Of a stretch of 64,000 bases of DNA, positions 1 through 8,969 are shown in pieces. A program made the position numbers and the translations under genes. Below the pieces are notes generated by a model. It worked only from the letters and a program-made list of their open reading frames with translations. It had not been told where the DNA came from and made no database searches. Source of the DNA: an uncultured Pelagibacteraceae bacterium (GTDB taxonomy: Bacteria > Pseudomonadota > Alphaproteobacteria > Pelagibacterales > Pelagibacteraceae); assembly GCA_902561155.1 (NCBI GenBank), contig CACEOY010000003.1, positions 62,001-126,000 on the forward strand, written 5' to 3'. Positions within the stretch are counted from its first letter, which is position 1; each line of letters starts with the position of its first letter.

Positions 1-1013
1 TTTCTTAATCTCTTTAGCCACCAATCTAAATTTTCTGCGTGAACTTCTAAGTGTTCAGAGGCATACTTATCACTTACTTCAGCCATTTCTTCATTGGTGT
101 CACATAATATTACTTCACCATAATCTTTCCAAGCTGCTGTTGCATTTACTTTTGCTAATTCAGGTAATTCATTTATTAATTCAGGTACTCTTTTCATTGT
201 AAAGTCAGCTAACTCTTTATCTGTGGTGAATAACCAAGCTGGAGAATTGTATCCATGTTCCATTTGACCAACTAAATCAACTGCTACAATTTCTTTGTCA
301 GCAGTCTTATCTGCAATAATTGCGATTTCTGTAGGTCCAGCAAATTGATCTATACCTACTTTTCCATAAACTATTCTTTTTGCTTCAGCTACATATTGGT
401 TTCCAGCTCCAACAAGAAAATCAACAGGCGGGTTATCAAAACAACCGTGTGTTAAAGATCCTATTGCAGCTACGCCACCTAAATTCATAATAACGTCTGC
501 GCCACAATGATTGGCAGCAAAAATTATTCCTGGGTTTGCACCCTCTTTATCTTTTGGTGGACTAGCGCAAATAATAGTTTTGACACCAGCTACTTTTGCT
601 GGGGTAATTGCCATTACTGCTGAAGATATATGCGCGTATCGACCTCCTGGTATATAACATCCAGCTGTATCGACTGGAATTAATCTTTGACCTGCAAATA
701 AACCATCTGATAACTCAACTTCAAAGCTATTATTCATGCTCTTTAATTGATGCTCTGCAAATTTTTTAATTCTATCGTGAGCGAATTTAACGTCATCTTT
801 AGTTTTTTGATCAACTTTTTTTATAGCTTCTTCAATTTTTTCTTTTGATACAATGACTTCTCCCTCATACTTGTCAAATTTTTTATTTAGTTCTTTAAGA
901 GCTACTTCTTTTCTTTTTGCAATGTCGTTTAAAATATCTTGCACTGCTGCTTGTGTTTTATGATCATCCGTCTCCGGAGTTTTAGATGCTTTTTTTATAT
1001 ATTTAACTGCCAT
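1..1013 (-). CDS. Histidinol dehydrogenase family protein, candidate sulfopropanediol dehydrogenase HpsN (partial, C-terminus off window)
   Basis: The reading frame is open from the ATG at 1013 to the left edge, giving about 337 residues and lacking the C-terminus. It shows the HisD-family signatures AGPTEIAII and a Q-x-E-H metal-binding motif in the form GQMEHGYNSPAW. Family knowledge: HisD oxidises histidinol in two NAD-dependent steps, and the paralogue HpsN oxidises (R)-2,3-dihydroxypropane-1-sulfonate to sulfolactate. Its start overlaps the end of the TRAP permease gene by 11 bases, so it is co-transcribed with the transporter, not with histidine genes. That context, with suyAB and xsc within 12 kb, favours a catabolic role. 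HpsN is an inference; family membership is firm. Confidence 0.72.
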   Translation of the reverse strand, partial: MAVKYIKKASKTPETDDHKTQAAVQDILNDIAKRKEVALKELNKKFDKYEGEVIVSKEKIEEAIKKVDQKTKDDVKFAHDRIKKFAEHQLKSMNNSFEVELSDGLFAGQRLIPVDTAGCYIPGGRYAHISSAVMAITPAKVAGVKTIICASPPKDKEGANPGIIFAANHCGADVIMNLGGVAAIGSLTHGCFDNPPVDFLVGAGNQYVAEAKRIVYGKVGIDQFAGPTEIAIIADKTADKEIVAVDLVGQMEHGYNSPAWLFTTDKELADFTMKRVPELINELPELAKVNATAAWKDYGEVILCDTNEEMAEVSDKYASEHLEVHAENLDWWLKRLR

Positions 1014-2337
1014 AAAGTAATGTTGGTAACCACAAAGCAATTTGTGGAAATAGTACTATTAATACTAATCCAATAATTTGCAATACCATAAATTGCATCA
1101 TTCCATAATAAATATCTTTTAAATCCCATTCAGGTACAACACCTTTTAAAAAATAGGCTGAAAGTGCGACTGGAGGAGATAACCAGGCGGTTTGTAGATT
1201 GACGGCAACCAATATAGCAAACCATGTTAAATTAAATCCAAGAGCTTCTACTAATGGTAAAATTATAGGGATTATAATCATTACTATTGGTACCCATTCT
1301 AAAGGCCAACCTAAAAGAAATATCATTACCATTATCATTGCTAATATAAGATATTTATTCATTTCTAAACCTAATAGAAATTCAGTAAGTAAGGTTGGTG
1401 TACCTAATCTTGCAAATACCGCTCCAAAAAAGTTTGATGCAGCAACTAAGACCATAATAAGTGCTGTAATTTCTAAAGTTTTAACTAAAGCTTCTTGTAA
1501 CTTTGGTAATGTTAACTTTTTGTAAGCTAAAGATAAAAGAAGTGCGCCCATTGCTCCACATCCAGCTGCTTCTGTTGGAGTAGCAAATCCAAATAAAATA
1601 CTTCCTAACGCTGCAAAAACTAAAGCCGCTGGTGGTACTAAACCCAAAAAGAATTCAATCCAAACTTTTGTCATGCTTGTAGCTCTCATATCTTCAGGTA
1701 GCGGCGGACCTAATTTAGGATCCATCATACATCTTATTGTAGTGTAAGCTGCATATAATGTAGCAAGAAGGATTCCTGGGAAAATTGCAGCTGCAAATAA
1801 ATCTATTACAGGAATTTCCATAATTGGTCCCATAACAACAAGCATGATGCTAGGCGGAATTAGTATACCTAGCGTACCTCCAGCAGTAATAGTTCCAGCT
1901 GCGAGTCTGACATTATAACTAGACCTGTTCATAGATTTAGCAGCCATTATTCCTAAAATGGTAACTGAAGCACCCACTATTCCTGTTGCTGCCGCAAATA
2001 TAACAGAGACAAATAAAACCGCGTAATAAAGTGATCCTCTAACTTTTGCTAACATTAATTGAAACGCCGAAAATAGTCTTTCCATTAGTCCAGCTTGTTC
2101 CATCATAATGCCCATAAAGACAAAGAGCGGGACAGCGGCGAGAGTTTGTTCTGTCATCACCATAGAAAACTGCAATGTCATTAAATAAAATACTAGCTTT
2201 CCAAAACCTAAATATCCGAATACGAAGCCTAAAAAAATTAATGTAAATGAAATTGGAAAACCAACAAATATCGCAAAAAGCATTACTCCGACTAAAATAA
2301 ACCCTAAGACTGCTGGATCAATTAATTCTGCGATCAT
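1003..2337 (-). CDS. dctM: TRAP transporter large permease subunit (DctM family)
   Basis: This 444-residue protein is almost entirely hydrophobic, with roughly a dozen membrane segments, and has the usual DctM length. It forms the ion-coupled channel of a tripartite ATP-independent periplasmic transporter in the inner membrane, working with the DctQ subunit and the periplasmic binding protein. The typical DctM signature GILIPPSIMLVV lies near the middle, and GWPLEW with a proline-rich segment follows towards the C-terminus. The start codon overlaps the dctQ stop by four bases (ATGA), indicating translational coupling, and the stop overlaps the downstream dehydrogenase gene. The substrate cannot be read from this subunit. 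Family assignment is very secure. Confidence 0.93.
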   Translation of the reverse strand: MIAELIDPAVLGFILVGVMLFAIFVGFPISFTLIFLGFVFGYLGFGKLVFYLMTLQFSMVMTEQTLAAVPLFVFMGIMMEQAGLMERLFSAFQLMLAKVRGSLYYAVLFVSVIFAAATGIVGASVTILGIMAAKSMNRSSYNVRLAAGTITAGGTLGILIPPSIMLVVMGPIMEIPVIDLFAAAIFPGILLATLYAAYTTIRCMMDPKLGPPLPEDMRATSMTKVWIEFFLGLVPPAALVFAALGSILFGFATPTEAAGCGAMGALLLSLAYKKLTLPKLQEALVKTLEITALIMVLVAASNFFGAVFARLGTPTLLTEFLLGLEMNKYLILAMIMVMIFLLGWPLEWVPIVMIIIPIILPLVEALGFNLTWFAILVAVNLQTAWLSPPVALSAYFLKGVVPEWDLKDIYYGMMQFMVLQIIGLVLIVLFPQIALWLPTLLYGS

Positions 2338-2948
2338 TTACTTTCTCCTGGCCACTCACCTTTTTTTGAAGCCCAATAACTTTTCAATAATTCTGAAACT
2401 CCTTGGACAAGAAGAAAAATAATACCAATTAGTAAACAAGTTTTAATTGGCCACATGTAAGGCATCCAAGTCGTATCCATTCCTCGTTCTCCTCTTCGAA
2501 TAGACTCTTCTACGTAACCCACTGTCATGTAAAAAAAGACAAATAAACCTGGAAAGTAAAATAATATATATAACCAAAAATCTATCAGACCTTGGTTCTT
2601 GACTTTAAAATTTCTGTATAAAAAATCTGCTCTAATGTGAACACCTCTGGAGAGAGCATACGCTGCTCCAAGCATAAATAAAGCTCCATATAAAAATCTA
2701 CTAATATCATAGGCCCAAATTGTAGGAGCCAAGAATAATTTTCTCATGATGACTTCATAAGTCATTGCAAAAATTAAGGGCATCAATATCCAACAAACTA
2801 CGTTACCTACCCACTTACTAAACTTATCTATTGATGTAATTGTCTTTGCCATCCACAAAGGCATGTCTGCTGGCATTTTGCCTGAGCCGCCTCGCCTTTC
2901 GGCTATCATTTCGTCTGAGATATCTAATTTTGATTGTTTATCACTCAT
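2334..2948 (-). CDS. dctQ: TRAP transporter small permease subunit (DctQ family)
   Basis: This 204-residue protein has four predicted membrane helices, as expected for the small membrane subunit of a TRAP transporter. About 45 mostly polar residues precede the first helix, which is longer than in minimal DctQ proteins. The motif GVHIRADFLY after the second helix resembles the conserved G-x-H-I-R-x-D segment of the family. It lies between the binding-protein gene and dctM, overlapping dctM by four bases, and pairs with DctM in the inner membrane. A strong stem-loop separates it from dctP. The substrate is unknown. Confidence 0.92.
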   Translation of the reverse strand: MSDKQSKLDISDEMIAERRGGSGKMPADMPLWMAKTITSIDKFSKWVGNVVCWILMPLIFAMTYEVIMRKLFLAPTIWAYDISRFLYGALFMLGAAYALSRGVHIRADFLYRNFKVKNQGLIDFWLYILFYFPGLFVFFYMTVGYVEESIRRGERGMDTTWMPYMWPIKTCLLIGIIFLLVQGVSELLKSYWASKKGEWPGESK

Positions 2949-2965
2949 AGCTCACCTTAAACAAT

Positions 2966-2992
2966 TAGAGCGGACTTTAAAAGTCCGCTCTA
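2966..2992 (-). promoter_or_regulatory. Intercistronic stem-loop between dctP and dctQ
   Basis: A near-perfect inverted repeat (arm TAGAGCGGACTTT, 13 bases) lies in the 64-base gap between the binding-protein gene and dctQM on the minus strand. No long T-run follows, so complete termination is unlikely. Such hairpins in TRAP and ABC operons commonly protect the upstream message or cause partial termination, so that more binding protein than permease is made. That role is inferred. Confidence 0.6.
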
Positions 2993-3012
2993 TTAATTCT
3001 TTAATTATTTTA

Positions 3013-4107
3013 TTACTTTAATGTCGCTGCGTGAGCCATTCCTAGCTTAGCATTTGACATTTGTGCACCACTCCAGAAAGGAACAGCAATATCAGCAAAT
3101 TCTTTCATTGATTTGTAAACTTTCGCGAAAAATTTATTTTCCGCTGCGTTTTTGTTCAATGTTTTCTTCGCTGCTGCCATATATTCTTTAAAGTAGTCTG
3201 TTGGAGTGTCTTCTAAAATTACTCCGTGCTTAGTAGTTAACTCTCTTAAAGCTTTTCCATTCTCGTATATTCTGTAGCTTAGAGATTTAGCTAATGAAGC
3301 GTTTGCGGCTACTTCAAGAGATTTTTTCTCATGAGCAGTCATTTTATTATAAGTTTTTCCAGTAATATAAAAGTCAGCATTTACTACTACTTGGTGTAAA
3401 CCTTGTAGATAGTAGTGTTTTAATACCTTTTGGAAACCAAATGTTAAATCTGGTTTAGGGCAACACCACTCTGCTGCATCGATAGTACCTGCTTGTAATG
3501 CTGGTAAAATATCTCCACCACCCATTGCCACAGAAGCTATACCGATATCTTTATATGTTTGACCAGGAATTCCTGGAGGAGTTCTGAATTTATATTTTCT
3601 AAAGTCAGCCATATCTTTAATCGGTTTTGGAAACCAACCTAAAGCTTCTGGTCCAACTGGTTGAAGCATAAATCCTTTTATGTCTCTTCCCATTTCTTTC
3701 CATAATTGGTCGTACAATTCTTTTCCACCACCGTACTGAAACCATGATAAAAATGCTAAATTGTCTATACCTACTCCACCACCTGCTACTGGTGAGCCAA
3801 ATAACATAGCTGCTGGATGATCACCTGACCAATAGTGTGTCCAAGCGAAACCACAATCGATTAATCCTTTGTCAACTGCGTCCAAAGTTTCTTTTACTCC
3901 TACAACAGCACCTGCTGGTAAAATTTCAAATTTTAATGAACCATCAGTAAGTTCTGTTACAGTGTCAGTAAAGTCCTTTAACATTTTCACTTCATCAGCT
4001 TTAGTGTTAAGAACGGTCTGACATTTAAGTGTTTTAGCGTTTGCTGAAGTTATAGAAATACCTATAAATACAGCTAATCCTAAAACAATTGATAATAGTT
4101 TTCTCAT
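3013..4107 (-). CDS. dctP: TRAP transporter substrate-binding protein (DctP family, TakP-like)
   Basis: This 364-residue periplasmic protein begins with a classic signal peptide, probably cut after residue 24 (SANA). It captures substrate and delivers it to DctQM. The segment PGIPGQTYKDIGIASVAMGG and the later AAEW motif around residue 210-215 match the TakP branch that binds 2-oxo acids and other small organic acids, where the Glu-Trp pair helps hold the substrate carboxylate or cation. Here AAEW is followed by Cys-Cys-Pro instead of the usual x-Gly-Pro, which may alter specificity. The neighbouring dehydrogenase suggests a sulfonate or hydroxy-acid substrate, but this is not shown by the sequence. 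A GGGGG run close upstream of the ATG is the ribosome binding site. Confidence 0.9.
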   Translation of the reverse strand: MRKLLSIVLGLAVFIGISITSANAKTLKCQTVLNTKADEVKMLKDFTDTVTELTDGSLKFEILPAGAVVGVKETLDAVDKGLIDCGFAWTHYWSGDHPAAMLFGSPVAGGGVGIDNLAFLSWFQYGGGKELYDQLWKEMGRDIKGFMLQPVGPEALGWFPKPIKDMADFRKYKFRTPPGIPGQTYKDIGIASVAMGGGDILPALQAGTIDAAEWCCPKPDLTFGFQKVLKHYYLQGLHQVVVNADFYITGKTYNKMTAHEKKSLEVAANASLAKSLSYRIYENGKALRELTTKHGVILEDTPTDYFKEYMAAAKKTLNKNAAENKFFAKVYKSMKEFADIAVPFWSGAQMSNAKLGMAHAATLK

Positions 4108-4139
4108 TTATCCCCCGTTAAGTTTATTAATTATTTACT

Positions 4140-4168
4140 AGTATGTTTGATTGGTTTATGAGAGTCAA
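4140..4168 (-). promoter_or_regulatory. Putative sigma-70 promoter of the TRAP operon
   Basis: On the minus strand TTGACT (4163-4168) is followed after exactly 17 bases by CATACT (4140-4145), a good match to the vegetative consensus. It lies 32 bases upstream of the dctP start in the divergent gap with the GMC gene. Seen by eye only. Confidence 0.45.
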
Positions 4169-4243
4169 ACATTTGTCATAAAACCCAGGGTTGTGCTAGA
4201 CTTATTGGTAATAATAAATTATCTAACCTATAAGTAAAATATT

Positions 4244-5863
4244 ATGGATGAATTTGATTACATAATAATCGGAGCAGGCTCGGCTGGATGCGTTTTGGCC
4301 AATAGACTTTCTGCTAAAAAAGAAAATAAAGTTTTACTTTTAGAAGCTGGTGGAAAAGATAATTATCCATGGATACATATTCCAGTTGGCTACTACAAAA
4401 CCATGCATAATCCAAAAGTGGATTGGTGTTTTCGTACAGAAAAAGACGAAAGCATGAATAACAGATCTATAAGGTATCCAAGAGGTAAAACACTTGGAGG
4501 TAGTTCATCTATCAATGGGCTTTTATGGATAAGAGGTCAAAGCAATGACTATGATAATTGGAGACAAATGGGAAATAACGGTTGGGGCTGGAATGATGTT
4601 CTGCCTTATTTTTTAAAATCTGAAAATAATGAATTAGGTAAAAGTGAATTTCATAACAATAGCGGACCAATTATGGTTTCTAATAAAAAAATTAATCTAA
4701 AAATGTTAGATGAGTTTCAAAATGCAGCTGAAGAATGTGGAATTCCAAAAACTAATGATTTTAATACTGGAGATAATACTGGAATAGGTTTTTTTCAATT
4801 TACTACAAATCATAACAAGTCTTTACTTAAATTAAGATGTAGTGCTGCAAAAGGATATTTAAATCCTGTAAAAAAAAGAAATAATTTAAAAATCATAACT
4901 GAAGCGCATGTTCAAAAAATTAACTTTGATGGAAAAAAAGCAGAAAGTGTGAGTTTTTTTCAGGGCGATAAAGTTGTTACCGTTAAAGCCCGAAGAGAAA
5001 TTATTTTATCAGCAGGTTCGATAGGATCACCTCATATACTTCAAGTTTCCGGTGTGGGGGAATCAAATAAACTTAAAAAAAATGGCATACAAACTATTAA
5101 TGAATTAAAAGGTGTTGGTAAAAATCTGCAAGATCACTTAATGTTTAGACCAGTTTATAAGGTAAAAAATTTGAAATCGTTAAATGGAAAAATAAATAGT
5201 TTATTTGGTAATTTTTTAATTGGTTTAGAATATGTATTTAAACAAAGTGGACCTATGACAATGGGAGCAAGTCAAGTTTGTGGATTTGCTAAAAGTGACC
5301 CATCAAAAGAGACACCTAATTTACAATTTCATGTTCAACCAATTAGTACAGATATTTTAGGAGCATCAAAACTTCACGACTTTGATGGTATCACCCCAAC
5401 TGTTGCAAATATTAGGCCTTCAAGCAGGGGAGAAATTTCAATAGTAAGTAATGACAGTAGAGTAAATCCCAAGATTAAAATGAATTACTTGTCTACACAA
5501 GATGATCGAATAGTTGCAGCTCAAGGACTAAAACTTGTAAGAAAAATTATGTTAGAAACTGAAACTTTTAAAAAATATGAACCAGAAGAGTATAGACCTG
5601 GTATTCATATTACTGATGATGAGGAATTGGTAAAAGCTGGTAGCGAGTTTACCCAAACTATTTTTCACCCCGTGGGCACGTGTAAAATGGGTAAAGATGA
5701 TAATGCAGTTGTTAATGATAAATTATGTATCCATGGACTTAAGAATTTAAGAGTAATAGATGCTTCAATAATGCCAAATATTACTTCAGGAAATACCAAC
5801 GCTCCAACAATAATGATTGCTGAAAAAGGTGCAGAATTTATTTTGAATAATCAAACTCAATGA
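4244..5863 (+). CDS. GMC-family FAD-dependent dehydrogenase (choline dehydrogenase-like)
   Basis: This 539-residue protein has an N-terminal FAD-binding motif (GAGSAG, residues 10-15), the GMC signature PRGKTLGGSSSING near residue 85, and the C-terminal catalytic region FHPVGTCKMG followed by NTNAPTIMIAE. It oxidises an alcohol to an aldehyde or acid using FAD and passes electrons to a membrane acceptor. Length and motifs match choline dehydrogenase relatives, but the substrate range of this family is wide. Isethionate dehydrogenase IseJ also belongs to this family, so with xsc and a TRAP transporter nearby isethionate is a candidate substrate. That is inference. It overlaps the following terC gene by four bases. 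Confidence 0.85.
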   Translation: MDEFDYIIIGAGSAGCVLANRLSAKKENKVLLLEAGGKDNYPWIHIPVGYYKTMHNPKVDWCFRTEKDESMNNRSIRYPRGKTLGGSSSINGLLWIRGQSNDYDNWRQMGNNGWGWNDVLPYFLKSENNELGKSEFHNNSGPIMVSNKKINLKMLDEFQNAAEECGIPKTNDFNTGDNTGIGFFQFTTNHNKSLLKLRCSAAKGYLNPVKKRNNLKIITEAHVQKINFDGKKAESVSFFQGDKVVTVKARREIILSAGSIGSPHILQVSGVGESNKLKKNGIQTINELKGVGKNLQDHLMFRPVYKVKNLKSLNGKINSLFGNFLIGLEYVFKQSGPMTMGASQVCGFAKSDPSKETPNLQFHVQPISTDILGASKLHDFDGITPTVANIRPSSRGEISIVSNDSRVNPKIKMNYLSTQDDRIVAAQGLKLVRKIMLETETFKKYEPEEYRPGIHITDDEELVKAGSEFTQTIFHPVGTCKMGKDDNAVVNDKLCIHGLKNLRVIDASIMPNITSGNTNAPTIMIAEKGAEFILNNQTQ

Positions 5864-6432
5864 CAGAAGAACTAATAATTTTAATACAGATAATATTTAT
5901 AGATCTGGTCTTAGCTGGTGATAACGCAATTATTATTGGTATGGTTGCCTCAAAGTTTGATGCTGACAAAAGAAAAAAAATAATTTTTTGGGGAATTAGC
6001 GCTGCAGTTATTTTAAGAATATTATTCACATTAATTACAACTTATTTATTAATGATCACCGGCCTTAGATTAATTGGGGGTATTTTACTTCTTTATATTT
6101 GTTACAAATTGTATGTCGACGTAATTAAAGGCCAAATTGAAAAGAAAGATTTTAAAATTGACAATAGTTCATTTAGCAAAGCAATTTTTACAATTATTAT
6201 GGCTGACGTTACAATGAGTCTTGATAATGTTTTGAGTGTTGCTGGAGCAGCAAAAGGTCATTTTATATTATTAATATTTGGTTTAGCTTTATCTATTGCG
6301 TTAATGGCATTTGCAGCTAATCTGATAGCTAAATGGATTGAAAAATACAAATGGATAGGATGGTTAGGTTTATTAGCTATACTATTTGTGGCAATAGATT
6401 TAATATACACAGATTTAAAATTGATTTTATAA
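5860..6432 (+). CDS. TerC family integral membrane protein (YjbE/Alx type)
   Basis: This 190-residue protein has about six or seven membrane helices and carries both TerC signature segments: LAGDNAIIIGM in the first helix and MSLDNVLSVAGAA in the second half, whose Asp-Asn pairs are thought to bind metal. Relatives export manganese or support metal loading of exported proteins. It overlaps the GMC gene by four bases (ATGA), so the two are probably co-translated. A second paralogue lies at 54823-55443. The exact ion is unknown. Confidence 0.85.
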   Translation: MTEELIILIQIIFIDLVLAGDNAIIIGMVASKFDADKRKKIIFWGISAAVILRILFTLITTYLLMITGLRLIGGILLLYICYKLYVDVIKGQIEKKDFKIDNSSFSKAIFTIIMADVTMSLDNVLSVAGAAKGHFILLIFGLALSIALMAFAANLIAKWIEKYKWIGWLGLLAILFVAIDLIYTDLKLIL

Positions 6433-6434
6433 AC

Positions 6435-7202
6435 ATGTTTCTTAAAAAATATAATTTAAAAGGTAAATATGCTTTAGTGACTGGGGCTGGTAAGGGCCTT
6501 GGTAGAGCATGCGCCATTGCATTAGCTGAAGCTGGTTCGAATTTGATTTTAATAAGTAGAACACAAAAAGACTTGGACTCAGTTTCAAAAATAGCAAAAA
6601 AATACAAAGTAAAAAGTAAAACCTATGTATGTGATTTAACAAACTATATGAAGCTTAAAAAAATAGTTGAAGAACAAAAAAAAATTGATGTTTTAATAAA
6701 TAATGCAGGGACAAATATTCCTGAACATTTTTTAAAAATTCGTAAACAAGATATGGAAAAGGTTGTTAAGATAAATACAATTGCAGCGTTTAATGTTGCA
6801 AATTTAGTTGCATTGAAAATGGTGGAGACAAAAAACAGAAAAAAAATTGGAGGTGCAATAGTCAATATGTCATCTCAAATGGGTCATGTAGGAGGTCCTA
6901 TAAGAAGCGTTTATAATATGACAAAATTTGGAATTGAAGGGTTAACAAAAGGGATGGCAATAGATTTAGCCAAATATAATATAAGAGTTAATAGTATTGC
7001 ACCTACATTTGTTGTTACTCCAATGACAAAAAAATTCTTTAAAAATAAAAATTTTAGAAAAGAAGTTTTGGGTAATATTCCTTTAGGAAGATACGCAGAA
7101 TTATCTGAAATATCATCCGCGGCAGTTTTTTTAGCTTCAGATGCAGCTTCTATGGTAACTGGAACTTCATTATTGGTAGATGGTGGATGGACAGCAAGAT
7201 AA
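6435..7202 (+). CDS. Short-chain dehydrogenase/reductase (SDR)
   Basis: I place the start at the ATG at 6435, just after the terC stop, because the domain begins there; the frame is open further upstream but runs inside terC. The 255-residue product has the NAD(P) motif TGAGKGLG (16-23), the NNAG motif, the catalytic Ser and YNMTK motif, and ends with the usual SLLVDGGWTAR tail. This is the classical FabG-like SDR pattern, comparable to gluconate 5-dehydrogenase relatives. The substrate is unknown. The next gene starts 16 bases before its stop, so a terC-SDR-peptidase operon is likely. Confidence 0.87.
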   Translation: MFLKKYNLKGKYALVTGAGKGLGRACAIALAEAGSNLILISRTQKDLDSVSKIAKKYKVKSKTYVCDLTNYMKLKKIVEEQKKIDVLINNAGTNIPEHFLKIRKQDMEKVVKINTIAAFNVANLVALKMVETKNRKKIGGAIVNMSSQMGHVGGPIRSVYNMTKFGIEGLTKGMAIDLAKYNIRVNSIAPTFVVTPMTKKFFKNKNFRKEVLGNIPLGRYAELSEISSAAVFLASDAASMVTGTSLLVDGGWTAR

Positions 7203-7993
7203 TAAGATTACTAATCTTCTTTTTTTTACTACCTTTAAATTCTTATGCAACTGAATTTCAAGGAAGTTTTAAACAAGGTTCGTTTATTCTGGGAAAAACA
7301 AACCAAAATTCAGAAGTTTATATCGATAGAAAAAAAGTCAGAGTTACAAAAGATGGGTACTTTGCTTTTGGGATAGATAGAGACAGAAAAAATAATGTAA
7401 TTATTAAAGTAATAAATAATGGAAAAACAGAGATTATAGAAAAAAAGATATTTAAAAAAAAATATATAATTCAAAGAATTGATGGTTTGCCTCCTAAACA
7501 AGTTACACCTCCCAAAGAAGTTTATGATAGAATTAAAGCTGACAATGTTTTGATTGGTAAAGCTAGATCTATAAATAGTAATTTAACATTCTTCAAAAAT
7601 AAGTTTAAAGCTCCACTAAAAAATTCAATTGTTACTGGTGTATATGGAAGTCAAAGAATACTAAACGGAAAGCCTAGAAGACCTCATTACGGATTGGATT
7701 TTGCCTCACCAGAAGGCACCCCAATTAAAGCTATGTTAGAAGGTGTAGTTACTCTCGCAGAAGATGATCTATATTTTACTGGAGGCACAATCATCTTTGA
7801 TCACGGACATGGGGTTAGTACATTATATATGCATTTAAAAGATGTAGATGTAAAAGTTGGACAAAAAATTAAACAGGGTCAAAAAATTGGTACAGTTGGA
7901 AAAACTGGTAGATCAACAGGGCCACATTTAGATATCAGATTAAATTGGTTTGATGTAAAATTAGATCCTGCAAGTGTTTTAAAATTAAATTAA
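7187..7993 (+). CDS. M23 family metallopeptidase, secreted
   Basis: This 268-residue protein starts with a signal peptide ending near residue 22, an extended beta-rich N-terminal region, and a C-terminal M23 (LytM) domain from about residue 145. Metal-site motifs visible are H167-x3-D171 and H216, while the terminal H-x-H motif reads H247-L-D249, with Asp in place of the usual zinc-binding His. This HLD variant occurs in some alphaproteobacterial M23 proteins. The protein would cleave peptidoglycan cross-links in the periplasm or act as a non-catalytic regulator. It overlaps the SDR gene by 16 bases. Confidence 0.85.
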   Translation: MDSKIIRLLIFFFLLPLNSYATEFQGSFKQGSFILGKTNQNSEVYIDRKKVRVTKDGYFAFGIDRDRKNNVIIKVINNGKTEIIEKKIFKKKYIIQRIDGLPPKQVTPPKEVYDRIKADNVLIGKARSINSNLTFFKNKFKAPLKNSIVTGVYGSQRILNGKPRRPHYGLDFASPEGTPIKAMLEGVVTLAEDDLYFTGGTIIFDHGHGVSTLYMHLKDVDVKVGQKIKQGQKIGTVGKTGRSTGPHLDIRLNWFDVKLDPASVLKLN

Positions 7994-8955
7994 TTATTAT
8001 TTAATTTTTTAATTAAAAGATTAGAAACAAACTGATGACCACTTTCAGATAAGTGAACAGGATCATAATTTAAAAAAAGTTTTTTTTCCTTTTCTTGACA
8101 AAATTCATTAGTCAAATCAAAAAGATTAATTTTTAAAGAAGTAAAAATTTCATTAATTTTTTTTTGGGGGTCTAGAAATTCCTTATTGCAATTTTTCTTT
8201 AATTGATAAGAGTAGGGTAACATGACATAGTCTACTTTAATTTTCTTTAGTTTTGAAAAGTTGTGTAATTCTAAAATAGTATTCTTATATTCTTTTAAAA
8301 TATTTTTGTTATTATAGTAATCTGTCAGAAGATCAAAATGTCTTTCATCCGACTTTGTAAATTTCGATTTTAGTAAAACGAATAATGCTGATTTATTTCT
8401 TAAATAGATATTAATTTTCTGAAGAATTTTAATGTAAAATATTTCTGAATTATCCTTTTCTTGTAACTCAACGTTTTTAATTACCCCTTTAGCAAAATGA
8501 ATGTCGTTTAAACAAATAAACACTATAACTTTTGATATATCCTCAAAAGTTTGGTTGTATTCTTTAATTAAGTTAGAATAATCAATAATATTGTGTCCTG
8601 CTACAGAGGCATTATAAATATTTGAATTTATTTTATTTCTTAGAATTCCGATGAATGTTTTAATTTCATCAACGCCAACACCAAAGCTAACACTATCGCC
8701 TAAAACTAATATTGATGAGCTATATTTATATTTAAAATCTTTTGATGGTATCCTAAATCCATATTTATCAGTGTAAGCCGTAATTCCAAAAATAACTGCT
8801 TCAGTATTACGTTGGTTTAGAACTGTTTCGCTCTTTAAATTCAAGAGATTTCTATCTACACCTTGAAGCTGTGATAGTTTAAGAGTTCTAATTATAATTT
8901 CTGCAGAAAGTATTATTAACGAAAAAATAATTAAATTTATAATTATAATTCTCAT
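7990..8955 (-). CDS. Membrane-anchored SGNH/GDSL hydrolase-like protein
   Basis: This 321-residue protein has one N-terminal membrane helix (about residues 3-22) followed by a domain with SGNH features: a nucleophile-type motif LGDSVSFG near residue 84, an N-D in CLNDIHF, and a C-terminal D-x-x-H in DPVHLSESGH near residue 300. These match the block I, III and V positions of SGNH hydrolases. It could be an esterase or O-acetyl-modifying enzyme on an envelope polymer. The stop overlaps the convergent peptidase gene by four bases. The substrate is unknown; a similar protein lies at 17500-18717. Confidence 0.75.
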   Translation of the reverse strand: MRIIIINLIIFSLIILSAEIIIRTLKLSQLQGVDRNLLNLKSETVLNQRNTEAVIFGITAYTDKYGFRIPSKDFKYKYSSSILVLGDSVSFGVGVDEIKTFIGILRNKINSNIYNASVAGHNIIDYSNLIKEYNQTFEDISKVIVFICLNDIHFAKGVIKNVELQEKDNSEIFYIKILQKINIYLRNKSALFVLLKSKFTKSDERHFDLLTDYYNNKNILKEYKNTILELHNFSKLKKIKVDYVMLPYSYQLKKNCNKEFLDPQKKINEIFTSLKINLFDLTNEFCQEKEKKLFLNYDPVHLSESGHQFVSNLLIKKLNNN

Positions 8956-8969
8956 TAAATTAAAAGTAT

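Noticed and set aside
1-1013. Plain histidine-biosynthesis HisD at the left edge
   Set aside because: Operon with TRAP genes, and hisI and the hisN-like gene lie far away, so a catabolic paralogue is preferred; not fully excluded.
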